From positions 3,071,485 through 3,135,484 of the forward strand of contig JALDQW010000001.1 in NCBI GenBank assembly GCA_031316255.1: DNA of 64,000 nt, in the 5' to 3' direction. Of the stretch, positions 47,594-56,552 are shown piece after piece (the stretch's first letter is position 1; every line of letters starts with the position of its first letter). The notes beneath the pieces are model-generated. The model saw only the letters and a list, made by a program, of their open reading frames with translations, ran no database searches and had not been told where the DNA came from. The stretch comes from Nitrosomonas sp. (GTDB lineage: Bacteria; Pseudomonadota; Gammaproteobacteria; Burkholderiales; Nitrosomonadaceae). The translations under genes and the position numbers were made by a program.

Positions 47594-49131
47594 ATTTCTC
47601 AATTAAACAGAGCAGCCCTTGTCTGTTTGTTTATTTAGGTGTTGTATTTATATTTCTGGTGTGTTCTAGACAAGCCACTGCTGGTGAACTCAGCTTCAAA
47701 CCGTCCCTGAATATCAGCGAAACGTATACGGATAATTTGAGATTGGGTGGCGGCATAATAGGTGGCGGTGGCGGTACGGGTGGAGTCGGATTTGGATTGG
47801 CCGGTGCTAAAGGAGGCGATTTAATCACACAAATTAACCCTGGTGTGCAGCTTACCGGTACGGGAAGACGTTATGATGTGAATGCACACTACGTCATGAA
47901 TAATCTTATCTTTGCAAGAAACAGCAATCTGACGCGGATTCGGCATATGCTGAATGCTTCGGCAAATACGGAAGTTTTGAAAGATTTATTTTTTATAGAT
48001 GGAAGCGCAAGAATTTTACAACAGAATATAAGTCCTTTAGGTCCGCAGACTGCTGACAATGTTTTTGTAACAGGTAATCGTGCAAATATTGAAATTTATA
48101 GTGTAAGCCCTTACATCCGGCACCGGTTTCAGAATGTTGCCTCCACTGAGTTACGTTATACCAGAGGTATTGTTAAATCAGGCGTTAATGGGTTTTTTGA
48201 TAGCCAGAGTGACAGCTATCAAGCAAACCTGAATAGTGGGGATATTTTTGGAAAGTTGGGATGGGGCCTCAGTTACAGTAATCAAATGATCCATATGAAT
48301 CGGGTGAATAGAACGATTGAGTTAGAACGCTCTATTGCAAATTTTCGTTACAATATTACGCCTCGTTTTGGCATAACCGCGACAGGCGGTTATGAAAGAA
48401 ACAGTTTTGTCTCAATTAGGGGAAAACCCAGCAGTCCAACATGGACAGCCGGATTTGTCTGGGCACCCAATAAGCGGACGGATTTGCGTTTTAGCGCAGG
48501 CCAGAGGTTTTTTGGCGACACCTATTCAGGAGCTGCTAACTATCGGACGCGTTTAACATCCTGGGAAGTGTTGTATATTGAAGATATAACAACGTTAAAT
48601 CAGCAGGCTGGCCAATTTGGTGCAGCGGGTGTTCTGAGTCAATTTGGCGGACTCTTAGGACAGGATATGCTTTTAGGTTTAAACAACTTTTTAACGAATC
48701 GTGTTTTTTTGCAAAGGCGTTTTAATGCATCTGTGACCCTGAATGGTTCAAGAAATAATTTGACATTAAGTTTATTTCAACTAAAACGAAAACCTTATAC
48801 GGCAGAAGAGCTTGATGCTGATTTACTTGGTTTTCCCATTTTCTTCAATAATACGAGACAATTAGGCGGGAATGCTTCATGGCGATATAGACTTTCCTCA
48901 ACGATGAACTTCAATATGAATTTTAGTTTTATCAGGTTCGATTTTTTATCCGCAAATAGAGTAAATGATAATCTGATTTTTTCTGCAAATGTTACAAAAG
49001 ATTTTTTTCCTGATTTGATCGGGATGTTGCAATATCAGCGCATAGATAGACTCTCGAACATCCAGGCTGGAAATCAGAATATTGATTTATCCGCTAATGC
49101 TGTAACTGTTTCCTTAACCAAGAATTTCTAA
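47590..49131 (+). CDS. PEP-CTERM system outer-membrane beta-barrel protein
   Basis: A 513-residue protein of the TIGR03016 type. A signal sequence precedes a glycine-rich tract at about 53-75 and a beta-barrel. Start overlaps the kinase stop by ATGA. In XrtA loci this protein is proposed to be part of exopolysaccharide secretion. Confidence 0.85.
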   Translation: MNFSIKQSSPCLFVYLGVVFIFLVCSRQATAGELSFKPSLNISETYTDNLRLGGGIIGGGGGTGGVGFGLAGAKGGDLITQINPGVQLTGTGRRYDVNAHYVMNNLIFARNSNLTRIRHMLNASANTEVLKDLFFIDGSARILQQNISPLGPQTADNVFVTGNRANIEIYSVSPYIRHRFQNVASTELRYTRGIVKSGVNGFFDSQSDSYQANLNSGDIFGKLGWGLSYSNQMIHMNRVNRTIELERSIANFRYNITPRFGITATGGYERNSFVSIRGKPSSPTWTAGFVWAPNKRTDLRFSAGQRFFGDTYSGAANYRTRLTSWEVLYIEDITTLNQQAGQFGAAGVLSQFGGLLGQDMLLGLNNFLTNRVFLQRRFNASVTLNGSRNNLTLSLFQLKRKPYTAEELDADLLGFPIFFNNTRQLGGNASWRYRLSSTMNFNMNFSFIRFDFLSANRVNDNLIFSANVTKDFFPDLIGMLQYQRIDRLSNIQAGNQNIDLSANAVTVSLTKNF

Positions 49132-49146
49132 TGGAATTGAGCGATT

Positions 49147-50157
49147 ATGTATGAATCGTTTTACGAATTTGATGCCAAACCATTTCAATTAAAACCGGAT
49201 CCCAGTTTTTACTATGGCAGTAAAGGGCATAAACGGGCAATGGCTTATTTGGATTATGGCCTTTCACAAGGAGAAGGCTTTATTGTTCTTACGGGTGAAG
49301 TTGGAGCAGGTAAAACGACATTGATGCGTAGTCTTTTCCAAAGCTTGGAATCAGACAAGATAATGGCTGTTCAGATTGTCAGTACCCACATTGATTCGAC
49401 GGATATTTTAACGCTGGTTGCTGCTGCTTTTGGTTTGCAATATGCCAATGCGAGTAAAGCCACTTTATTACTTGATATTGAAAAATTTCTTCGTCGCTGT
49501 GATAAACAGGGCAAGCGTGTTTTGCTGGTTGTCGATGAAGCCCAGAATTTATCCCCGGAAACCCTAGAGGAATTGCGGATGTTGTCTAATTTTCAGACAG
49601 ATGAAGTGCCATTATTACAAACATTTTTATTGGGTCAACCGGAATTCAAGAAAACACTGTTGAGTCGAAATATGCAACAACTCAGGCAAAGAGTAATTGC
49701 TACTTATCATTTGGGGCCCTTGGATGAACAGGAAACAAAAGCGTATATTGAGCATCGATTAAAAACAGTTGGCTGGCAGAATAATCCTGTTATTTATGAT
49801 GATGCATATCACCTGATCTATACTCATACTGGTGGGATTCCAAGAAAAATTAATTTGCTGTGCGATCGAATGCTTATGATGGGTTGTCTGGAAGAACTCC
49901 ATTACTTTGACCAGAAAGCGGTCGAAGTAGTTATTACTGACTTTCAACAAGAATTTGATGCACACCAAATCATGGCGGATGATCTGGCAAAACTTCCCGA
50001 GATCGGATTAGATATGGAAAATCAAAGCAAAATGGACCTGGGAAAAATCGAAAGCCGGTTATTGAGAATGGAAAAATCAGTCCTTTTTGTTTTAGATTTG
50101 TTAAAGCAGAATTTATCGTTCGGTAATGTTAAAAATGATACCAACAAGAGATTGTAA
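49147..50157 (+). CDS. XrtA-associated AAA ATPase (ExeA-like)
   Basis: A 336-residue ATPase of the TIGR03015 family. It begins MYESFYEFDAKPFQLKPDPSFYY and carries Walker A GEVGAGKTTLMRSL and Walker B LLVVDEAQNLS. It probably powers assembly of the export machinery. It lies 15 bp after the outer-membrane gene and 3 bp before the deacetylase. Confidence 0.92.
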   Translation: MYESFYEFDAKPFQLKPDPSFYYGSKGHKRAMAYLDYGLSQGEGFIVLTGEVGAGKTTLMRSLFQSLESDKIMAVQIVSTHIDSTDILTLVAAAFGLQYANASKATLLLDIEKFLRRCDKQGKRVLLVVDEAQNLSPETLEELRMLSNFQTDEVPLLQTFLLGQPEFKKTLLSRNMQQLRQRVIATYHLGPLDEQETKAYIEHRLKTVGWQNNPVIYDDAYHLIYTHTGGIPRKINLLCDRMLMMGCLEELHYFDQKAVEVVITDFQQEFDAHQIMADDLAKLPEIGLDMENQSKMDLGKIESRLLRMEKSVLFVLDLLKQNLSFGNVKNDTNKRL

Positions 50158-50160
50158 ATC

Positions 50161-51039
50161 ATGAATGACATAAACACAGACATTCATCAAATCAGTAATG
50201 CCATGACAATCGATGTTGAAGATTATTTTCAAGTTTCAGCTTTCGAAGCCAATATTCCAAGAGAATCATGGGATAGCATTCCATGCAGAGTAGAAGGCAA
50301 TATAGACAGGATTCTAGGTTTACTCGATGAAAAGCAGATAAAGGCGACATTTTTTACCTTGGGTTGGATAGCGCAACGATATCCTGAAATGGTAAGACGT
50401 ATTGTTGATAATGGCCATGAATTAGCAAGCCATGGATGGGCGCATGCACGCGTTACTGACCTGTCGCAGCGTCAATTTGAAGAAGATATCAGTCGTAGTA
50501 AATTACTTTTGGAAGATATTAGTGGCCAGGCGATACTAGGCTATCGGGCGCCAAGTTTTTCGATCAATGACCATAATTTGTGGGCGTTGGATTGCTTGGC
50601 AGAGGCAGGGTATCGCTATAGTTCGAGCATTTATCCTGTACAACATGATCACTACGGCATGCCCGAGGCGCCAAGATTTGCAAATCACCCAAGAGGCGAA
50701 AGCGGGGTCCTCGAGTTGCCGGTAACAACAATTCGTCTTTGTGGACGGAATTTTCCAGCGGGTGGAGGTGGTTATTTCAGATTTTGGCCATATTCCGTTT
50801 CTAAATGGTTTATTAAAAGACTCAATGTAAATGAGTCCCATGCGGCAATTTTTTATTTTCACCCATGGGAAATTGATGTGGAACAGCCACGTCAAAGTGA
50901 TATCAGTTTTAAAACCCGATTTCGGCATTACTTGAATTTGCATCGTATGGAAGAAAGGCTAAGATCACTGATGCACGACTTTAAATGGAACAGAATGGAT
51001 AAAATTTTCTTACCTAAAGAACTTGGCATTATCAAATGA
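50161..51039 (+). CDS. XrtA-system polysaccharide deacetylase
   Basis: A 292-residue NodB-type deacetylase (TIGR03006 family). The start reads AMTIDVEDYFQVSAFE, and the metal-binding motif HELASHGWAHARV and RAPSFSI are present, with FYFHPWEID near the end. It removes acetyl groups from the exopolysaccharide. Its stop overlaps the next ATG (ATGA). Confidence 0.93.
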   Translation: MNDINTDIHQISNAMTIDVEDYFQVSAFEANIPRESWDSIPCRVEGNIDRILGLLDEKQIKATFFTLGWIAQRYPEMVRRIVDNGHELASHGWAHARVTDLSQRQFEEDISRSKLLLEDISGQAILGYRAPSFSINDHNLWALDCLAEAGYRYSSSIYPVQHDHYGMPEAPRFANHPRGESGVLELPVTTIRLCGRNFPAGGGGYFRFWPYSVSKWFIKRLNVNESHAAIFYFHPWEIDVEQPRQSDISFKTRFRHYLNLHRMEERLRSLMHDFKWNRMDKIFLPKELGIIK

Positions 51040-52106
51040 ATTCAAGAGATAAGATATCTGCAATTGAGAAATCGATTGAGCAAATGGTAATTCGCGAAAT
51101 GCAACCGGGAGATAAAGCACGTTGGGACAAGTTTGTGTTGAGGTGCCCGGAAGCGACTTTTTTTCATCGGGCAGGGTGGAAAAATGTGATAGAGCAAGCG
51201 TTTAATCATAAAGTCTGGTTCTTATATGCAGAGTATGATGGTCAGATTCAGGGAATACTGCCATTGGCTGAAGTTAAAAGCTTTCTTTTCGGACACTCCA
51301 TTAGCGCATTACCTTTTTGCGTGTATGGCGGTGTAGCTGCGGATAATCAATTTGCACGAATGAAACTTGAGCAGGCGGCTGATGAACTGGCACGACGAAA
51401 TAAAGTGGATTATCTTGAATATCGTAATATGCATTCTGTTCATCCAGATTGGCCGAATAAAGATCTTTACGTGACTTTTCGCAAGGCGATTGATCCTGAT
51501 GTTGAAAAGAACCTTTTGGCAATACCGAGAAAACAACGCGCGATGGTACGTAAAGGCATAAAGTATGAACTTGAAGCTGTTATTGATGAGGATGTTGAAC
51601 GTTTCTTTTTTGCTTATTCAAGTAGTGTACATCGATTGGGAACACCTGTTTTCTCAAAGCGATATTTTCAACTTCTCAAAGAAACATTTGCTGAAGATTG
51701 CGAGCTTATGACGGTTATTAAGAACGGTAAAACAATTAGCAGTGTAATGAGCTTTTATTTTCGGGATGAAGTATTGCCGTACTATGGCGGTGGAACTGAT
51801 GATGCGAGAAAACTGGCTGCCAATGATTATATGTATTGGGAGCTCATGAGACGAAGCTGTGAAAGCGGTTATAAAACGTTTGATTTTGGTCGCAGCAAAC
51901 GAGATAGCGGATCTTATAGTTTTAAAAAAAACTGGGGGTTTGAAGCACAACCACTTTACTATGAGTATCAGCTAATTAACGCTTCACATGTGCCGAATCA
52001 CAATCCATCAAATCCAAAATATAAGTTTTTTATTAACGCATGGCAGAAATTACCGCTTTCTATTGCTAATTTGGTAGGACCGCATATTGTTAAGAACTTG
52101 GGATAG
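51036..52106 (+). CDS. FemAB-family XrtA-associated protein
   Basis: A 356-residue protein of the TIGR03019 family with two GNAT-like halves. EATFFHRAGWKNVIEQAF and FDFGRSKRDSGSYSFKKNWGF are family marks. FemAB relatives transfer amino acids from tRNA; in this locus it may modify the exopolysaccharide. Confidence 0.92.
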   Translation: MNSRDKISAIEKSIEQMVIREMQPGDKARWDKFVLRCPEATFFHRAGWKNVIEQAFNHKVWFLYAEYDGQIQGILPLAEVKSFLFGHSISALPFCVYGGVAADNQFARMKLEQAADELARRNKVDYLEYRNMHSVHPDWPNKDLYVTFRKAIDPDVEKNLLAIPRKQRAMVRKGIKYELEAVIDEDVERFFFAYSSSVHRLGTPVFSKRYFQLLKETFAEDCELMTVIKNGKTISSVMSFYFRDEVLPYYGGGTDDARKLAANDYMYWELMRRSCESGYKTFDFGRSKRDSGSYSFKKNWGFEAQPLYYEYQLINASHVPNHNPSNPKYKFFINAWQKLPLSIANLVGPHIVKNLG

Positions 52107-52200
52107 GATGTAAAAAACTTTTCCCTGAACATTTAAGTATTTTAAAAATCTTCGGGTAAATTTTTACTGGCGTTTTATAAAGTAAGTAGGTAACAGTCAT

Positions 52201-53760
52201 ATGAACACCATAATTTCTACTGAAAAATTAAACCAGAACCAGAACGGTGCGCCCGCCTTAATGGCAGTTCTGGCTGTAATTGGAATTCTAGTGATTTACC
52301 ATGAAACAGTAGGGTCCATGGTCGCTACTTGGTATAGATCTGAAACATATGCACATGGCTTTCTGATTTTTCCATTTGTTATTTATTTGATCTGGACTAA
52401 GCGGCATAGTATATGTGCTCATAACCAGCAACCGTGTCCTATGGCTCTTCTCGGTCTGGGTATACTGGGTTTCTTTTGGCTGGTTGCTGAACTGGCGAGT
52501 GTTCAGGTACTAACGCAATATATTCTTGTTGCAATGTTACCGGTGGTCGTTGCTGTTATTCTGGGCTATAGAATCATGTTTGCCATGGCTTTTCCTTTAG
52601 CTTATCTTTTTTTTGCGGTGCCTTTTGGCGATATGTTGATTCCGCCGCTGATCAATTTTACTGCCGATTTTACTGTGAATGCATTACAACTGACCGGAGT
52701 TCCCGTTTATCGTGAGGGAACTTTTTTCTCATTGCCTACAGGAAACTGGTCTGTTGTAGAGGCATGTAGTGGTTTACGTTATTTAATCGCGTCGGTCACA
52801 CTGGGAACACTATATGCCTACCTAACTTACCGGAGTTTAAGCAGACGTCTGATATTTATATTTTTCTCAATATTGGTGCCCATCATTGCCAATGGAATTC
52901 GTGCCTATCTGATTGTGATGACCGGACATTTGAGTAACATGCAGTTAGCGGTTGGCGTAGATCATCTGATTTATGGCTGGATATTTTTTGGGTTTGTCAT
53001 GCTAGTATTATTTTGGGTAGGATCCTTTTGGCGTGAGGATGACGACGAGGCAGCCACACCAAAACTGGGTGAGCAGCAATTGATCGGGGATGAGAAAAAA
53101 GTCACCTCCATTACAAAAACAGCTCTGATTACTTTTGCGGCGTTATCTATCACCTTGATTTGGCCCATTTACGCGGCATATCTTGAGAAAGATACAGTTC
53201 ATGAACCTGAATTTAATTTCTATTTACCAGACCGGAAAGAGTGGTACATTGCCAGTGATCCAGTGACAGACTGGAAACCAATTTATATTGGACATCCTGG
53301 AAGATTCGAACAACATTATTCAGGCTTTGGAGATAACCGGGTTAGCTTGTATGTTACATACTATTTCAATCAACGACAGGGACATGAGTTGATTAATTTT
53401 GGGAATATGTTGGTGCCGGAAACCGATGCCCCGTGGCGTAAGATAGGTGAAAGAAAGAAATCTGTGATAATGGATAAAAATGAAATGACGGTGCGCCAAG
53501 CTCAATTAAGTTCATATTCAGGCAAATTATTGGTCTGGAGGTGGTATGTATTAGGTAATGAAGAAACAATTAGTGCTTATGTGGCAAAGGCCTTACTTGC
53601 GAAGAATCGATTGCTATACGGAGAAGATTTTGGGGCAGAGATAATTGTCGCTTCTCCTTATGACGTTGAGCCAGATGAGGCTGCATCTGTCCTTAAGCAG
53701 TTTCTATCTGATATGCTGCCGGTAATTTCTGATAATTTAGAGAATTTAAACAAGCAATAG
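52201..53760 (+). CDS. xrtA: exosortase A fused to EpsI domain
   Basis: A multi-span membrane protein of 519 residues. The N-terminal exosortase part (about 1-280) has the catalytic triad C189 (VEACSGLRYL), R234 (ANGIRAY) and H255 (VDHLIYGW). The C-terminal EpsI/DUF3485 domain lies at about 335-500. XrtA recognises C-terminal PEP-CTERM signals and is proposed to cleave and attach the proteins to the surface or exopolysaccharide. The gene follows the FemAB gene by 94 bp. Confidence 0.95.
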   Translation: MNTIISTEKLNQNQNGAPALMAVLAVIGILVIYHETVGSMVATWYRSETYAHGFLIFPFVIYLIWTKRHSICAHNQQPCPMALLGLGILGFFWLVAELASVQVLTQYILVAMLPVVVAVILGYRIMFAMAFPLAYLFFAVPFGDMLIPPLINFTADFTVNALQLTGVPVYREGTFFSLPTGNWSVVEACSGLRYLIASVTLGTLYAYLTYRSLSRRLIFIFFSILVPIIANGIRAYLIVMTGHLSNMQLAVGVDHLIYGWIFFGFVMLVLFWVGSFWREDDDEAATPKLGEQQLIGDEKKVTSITKTALITFAALSITLIWPIYAAYLEKDTVHEPEFNFYLPDRKEWYIASDPVTDWKPIYIGHPGRFEQHYSGFGDNRVSLYVTYYFNQRQGHELINFGNMLVPETDAPWRKIGERKKSVIMDKNEMTVRQAQLSSYSGKLLVWRWYVLGNEETISAYVAKALLAKNRLLYGEDFGAEIIVASPYDVEPDEAASVLKQFLSDMLPVISDNLENLNKQ

Positions 53761-53843
53761 TGCATTTTAATTATTAAAGTGCGGTAATTATGGACAATGT
53801 TTGATTAGACCCGGCTAAAATCCGGACAGTGTAAATTATAATT

Positions 53844-54989
53844 ATGAATGCTCCGCCTTTAATTGCTCATGTCATTCATCGCTTGGATGTTGGTGGGCTT
53901 GAAAACGGTCTGGTAAATCTGATTAACAGAATCCCTCCGAGTCAATATCGGCACGTGATTATTTGTATCGAAGATTATACAGATTTTCGTCAGCGCATAA
54001 CGCGTGATGATGTTCAGGTCATTGCCTTAAATAAACGTGTAGGATATGATCTAAAGCTATACACGAAATTGTTTCGAGTTCTGCGCGAATTAAAGCCTGA
54101 TATTGTACATACACGTAATCTTGCGGCTTTAGAGGCTCAATTAATAGCTGTTGCGGCTCGGATTAAGGCGCGTGTACATAGCGAACACGGACGGGATATA
54201 TCTGATTTAAAAGGAGAGAACTTTAAATATAATCTATTACGTAAAATAATTTATCCCTTTGTCGATCATTTCATTACGGTTAGTAAGGACTTGGAAGTAT
54301 GGTTAACCAATTTGCTGGGCGTGTCATCAAATCGGATAAGTCAAATATATAATGGCGTTGACAATCATCGGTTTTCTCCTGGACAACCTACTCACAGTGG
54401 ATTGGCGCCAAGCGGCTTCTTTTCAGAGAATAGCTTTGTAATTGGTAGTGTAGGGAGAATGGAGGCAGTTAAGGACTACCCGAGTCTCGTACGAGCTTTT
54501 TTACAGATTATTGAAAAAATACCAGCGGCTCGCATGAGGTTGCGACTCATGATTGTGGGCGATGGAAGTTCGCGTAATGAATGTTTGAGTCTGGTGCGGC
54601 AAGCAAATGCGGATGATCTGGTTTGGTTCCCGGGTGAGCGTTCAGATATTCCAGAATTCATGCGCATGATGAACCTGTTTGTGTTACCCTCGCTTGGCGA
54701 AGGAATATCAAATACAATTCTGGAGGCTATGTCCAGTGGTCTCCCTGTTGTGGCAACGCGAGTTGGTGGAAATATAGAGTTAGTCGAAGAAGCGCGAACT
54801 GGAATTCTGGTTTCTCCGGGAAAACAATCGGAGTTAATGGAAGCTATGTTGTCTTATTACACAACGCCAGAGTTGTTAGATATCCATGGTAAATCAGCGC
54901 GGCATAAAATTGAAACAGCTTTTAGTATGACAGCCATGATTAACAGCTATCTTCGCGTGTATGACCAGTCGTTGTGCCTGAAAGATTAG
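53844..54989 (+). CDS. XrtA-system glycosyltransferase (GT4)
   Basis: A 381-residue GT-B glycosyltransferase of the TIGR03088 family. It begins PLIAHVIHRLDVGGLENGLVNLINR. The C-terminal half has IGSVGRMEAVKDYPSLV and LPSLGEGISNTILEAMSSGLP, with the GT4 E-x7-E motif. It adds sugars to the exopolysaccharide and is the last gene of the operon in this strand run. Confidence 0.93.
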   Translation: MNAPPLIAHVIHRLDVGGLENGLVNLINRIPPSQYRHVIICIEDYTDFRQRITRDDVQVIALNKRVGYDLKLYTKLFRVLRELKPDIVHTRNLAALEAQLIAVAARIKARVHSEHGRDISDLKGENFKYNLLRKIIYPFVDHFITVSKDLEVWLTNLLGVSSNRISQIYNGVDNHRFSPGQPTHSGLAPSGFFSENSFVIGSVGRMEAVKDYPSLVRAFLQIIEKIPAARMRLRLMIVGDGSSRNECLSLVRQANADDLVWFPGERSDIPEFMRMMNLFVLPSLGEGISNTILEAMSSGLPVVATRVGGNIELVEEARTGILVSPGKQSELMEAMLSYYTTPELLDIHGKSARHKIETAFSMTAMINSYLRVYDQSLCLKD

Positions 54990-55050
54990 AACTGATTTTA
55001 CAGCTCCGCGTCGGCATGAGAAAAATCAATCAGCTAAGCGAATGATTTGA

Positions 55051-55350
55051 TTAACCTTCAGCCTCAGAATGAGATGCGCTATCCGGCCATTTACTGAAAG
55101 GGAACGGTCGTTGCTCACTATTAAACGATAGAAATTGGATAATTTGAGAAATATAGATGCTTAAACCTTGAGAAAATTTGAGTATTTGTTCGTTTGGTTT
55201 CTCTGTAAGCATAATCGACACAAACTGGAAAATCATAATTCCAGTAACGAGAAATTTCGATATACTATACACGACAATAAAAAATAACATAAAGATCGCG
55301 CGGACCAGAATTTCATTTCTTTGTGATGGTTGTTCAACTTCTTTTTTCAT
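55051..55350 (-). CDS. DUF4389 membrane protein
   Basis: A 99-residue protein of the DUF4389 family. It has two hydrophobic segments at about 15-45 and a later amphipathic region ending in LSIYISQIIQFLSFNSEQRPFPF, the conserved mark of the family. The function is unknown. It is convergent with the glycosyltransferase. Confidence 0.8.
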   Translation of the reverse strand: MKKEVEQPSQRNEILVRAIFMLFFIVVYSISKFLVTGIMIFQFVSIMLTEKPNEQILKFSQGLSIYISQIIQFLSFNSEQRPFPFSKWPDSASHSEAEG

Positions 55351-55397
55351 TTAATTCCTTTACTTTATGAATAAGGTCTTATTCTAAGTTTTCTATT

Positions 55398-55856
55398 TTA
55401 GAACCACCGTCTAACTCTACCTTTATATTCGTCAAATTGAACGCCAAAAATTTTCCCAAGTGTTTCTTCTTCGGGCTCAATTTGAAACCGGTTCATGTAA
55501 TAAACAAACCCTGCTATGCACAACAGTGCCACGATGTTGTTTAAATAGAGACCCCATCCGAGAAGAATGGTTGCTAAACCTAGATAAATCGGGTTTCTAC
55601 TATATTGATACAAACCTGTTTTTATTAGAACAGAAGATGATTCCGGTTTCATCGGGTTTAATGTTGTTTTTTGACGTAAGAAGGAAACGCTACTCATCAG
55701 GATCAAGATAACTCCCGCTATTACCATGAATAGTGGTATCGAGGCGTGTATTTGTTTAATGGATAAAAAAGGAGAGAATTTTGCGGTAAGCCACATCATT
55801 GTGGCGAATATAATCAGTAGGAGTGCGGGTGGAACTAGAAGTGTTAACCGGTGCAT
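55398..55856 (-). CDS. isoprenylcysteine carboxyl methyltransferase-like membrane protein
   Basis: A 152-residue, four-span membrane protein of the ICMT/PEMT family. The SAM-binding region has GLYQYSRNPIYLG and the C-terminal RFQIEPEEETLGKIFGVQFDEYKGRVRRW. It probably methylates a lipid or small hydrophobic substrate. Confidence 0.88.
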   Translation of the reverse strand: MHRLTLLVPPALLLIIFATMMWLTAKFSPFLSIKQIHASIPLFMVIAGVILILMSSVSFLRQKTTLNPMKPESSSVLIKTGLYQYSRNPIYLGLATILLGWGLYLNNIVALLCIAGFVYYMNRFQIEPEEETLGKIFGVQFDEYKGRVRRWF

Positions 55857-55871
55857 GGTTAGTGGATATGT

Positions 55872-56384
55872 TTATACCCTGACGGATTTCCAATATTTGG
55901 CTTTCCAGTAGACATTATCCATATGTGATATCGTTACACCTTTGCGTTGAGAAACATGTAGGAATTTTTTATTTTCCAGATAAATACCAACATGTCTGGA
56001 TGTCGGTCCTGTTCTAAAAAAGACCAAATCACCCGCATTTAATTCGTGTTTATGAATTTGTTTTCCTAATTGTGATTGTTGACGTGTTGTTCTAGGTAAA
56101 TACATTCCAAGTTTGGATTTATAGGTTAGGTAAACAAATCCTGAACAGTCAATGCCATTTTTGTTCAAACCGCCTAGTCGGTAACGGACTCCCTCCCATT
56201 CCCTATGTTGACGATATAGCTTGTGAATGATGGTTTTTTGCTCAGGTTTTTTGCTTAATTCGGTTGATCTGAGCTGATAGTTGCTTGGTTTTTTCTCTTG
56301 CAAGGAACCGCACCCAGTGATTACTATGGAAAATACCAAGCATATCACAATAGCATATTCTTTCTGTATACGTCGCATCATCAA
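55872..56384 (-). CDS. NlpC/P60 (C40) peptidase lipoprotein
   Basis: A 170-residue lipoprotein with lipobox VITGC. The catalytic Cys is in GIDCSGFVYLTYKS and the His in RHVGIYLENKKFLH. The family cleaves peptidoglycan stem peptides. Two adjacent ATGs (56384 and 56381) are possible starts. Confidence 0.92.
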   Translation of the reverse strand: MMMRRIQKEYAIVICLVFSIVITGCGSLQEKKPSNYQLRSTELSKKPEQKTIIHKLYRQHREWEGVRYRLGGLNKNGIDCSGFVYLTYKSKLGMYLPRTTRQQSQLGKQIHKHELNAGDLVFFRTGPTSRHVGIYLENKKFLHVSQRKGVTISHMDNVYWKAKYWKSVRV

Positions 56385-56552
56385 TTTTCGCTTAATATGA
56401 TTGCTTGTATCATACCAAATTAGCTAAAGAAATCAACCGCGACATTAATAATATCATATAACCATATAATTATTATTATTTTATTGGTGCATACAAATGA
56501 TCTCCTGATTTAGGTGGCGATGATCGCACACTTGATTTTCAATGCCACCGGA

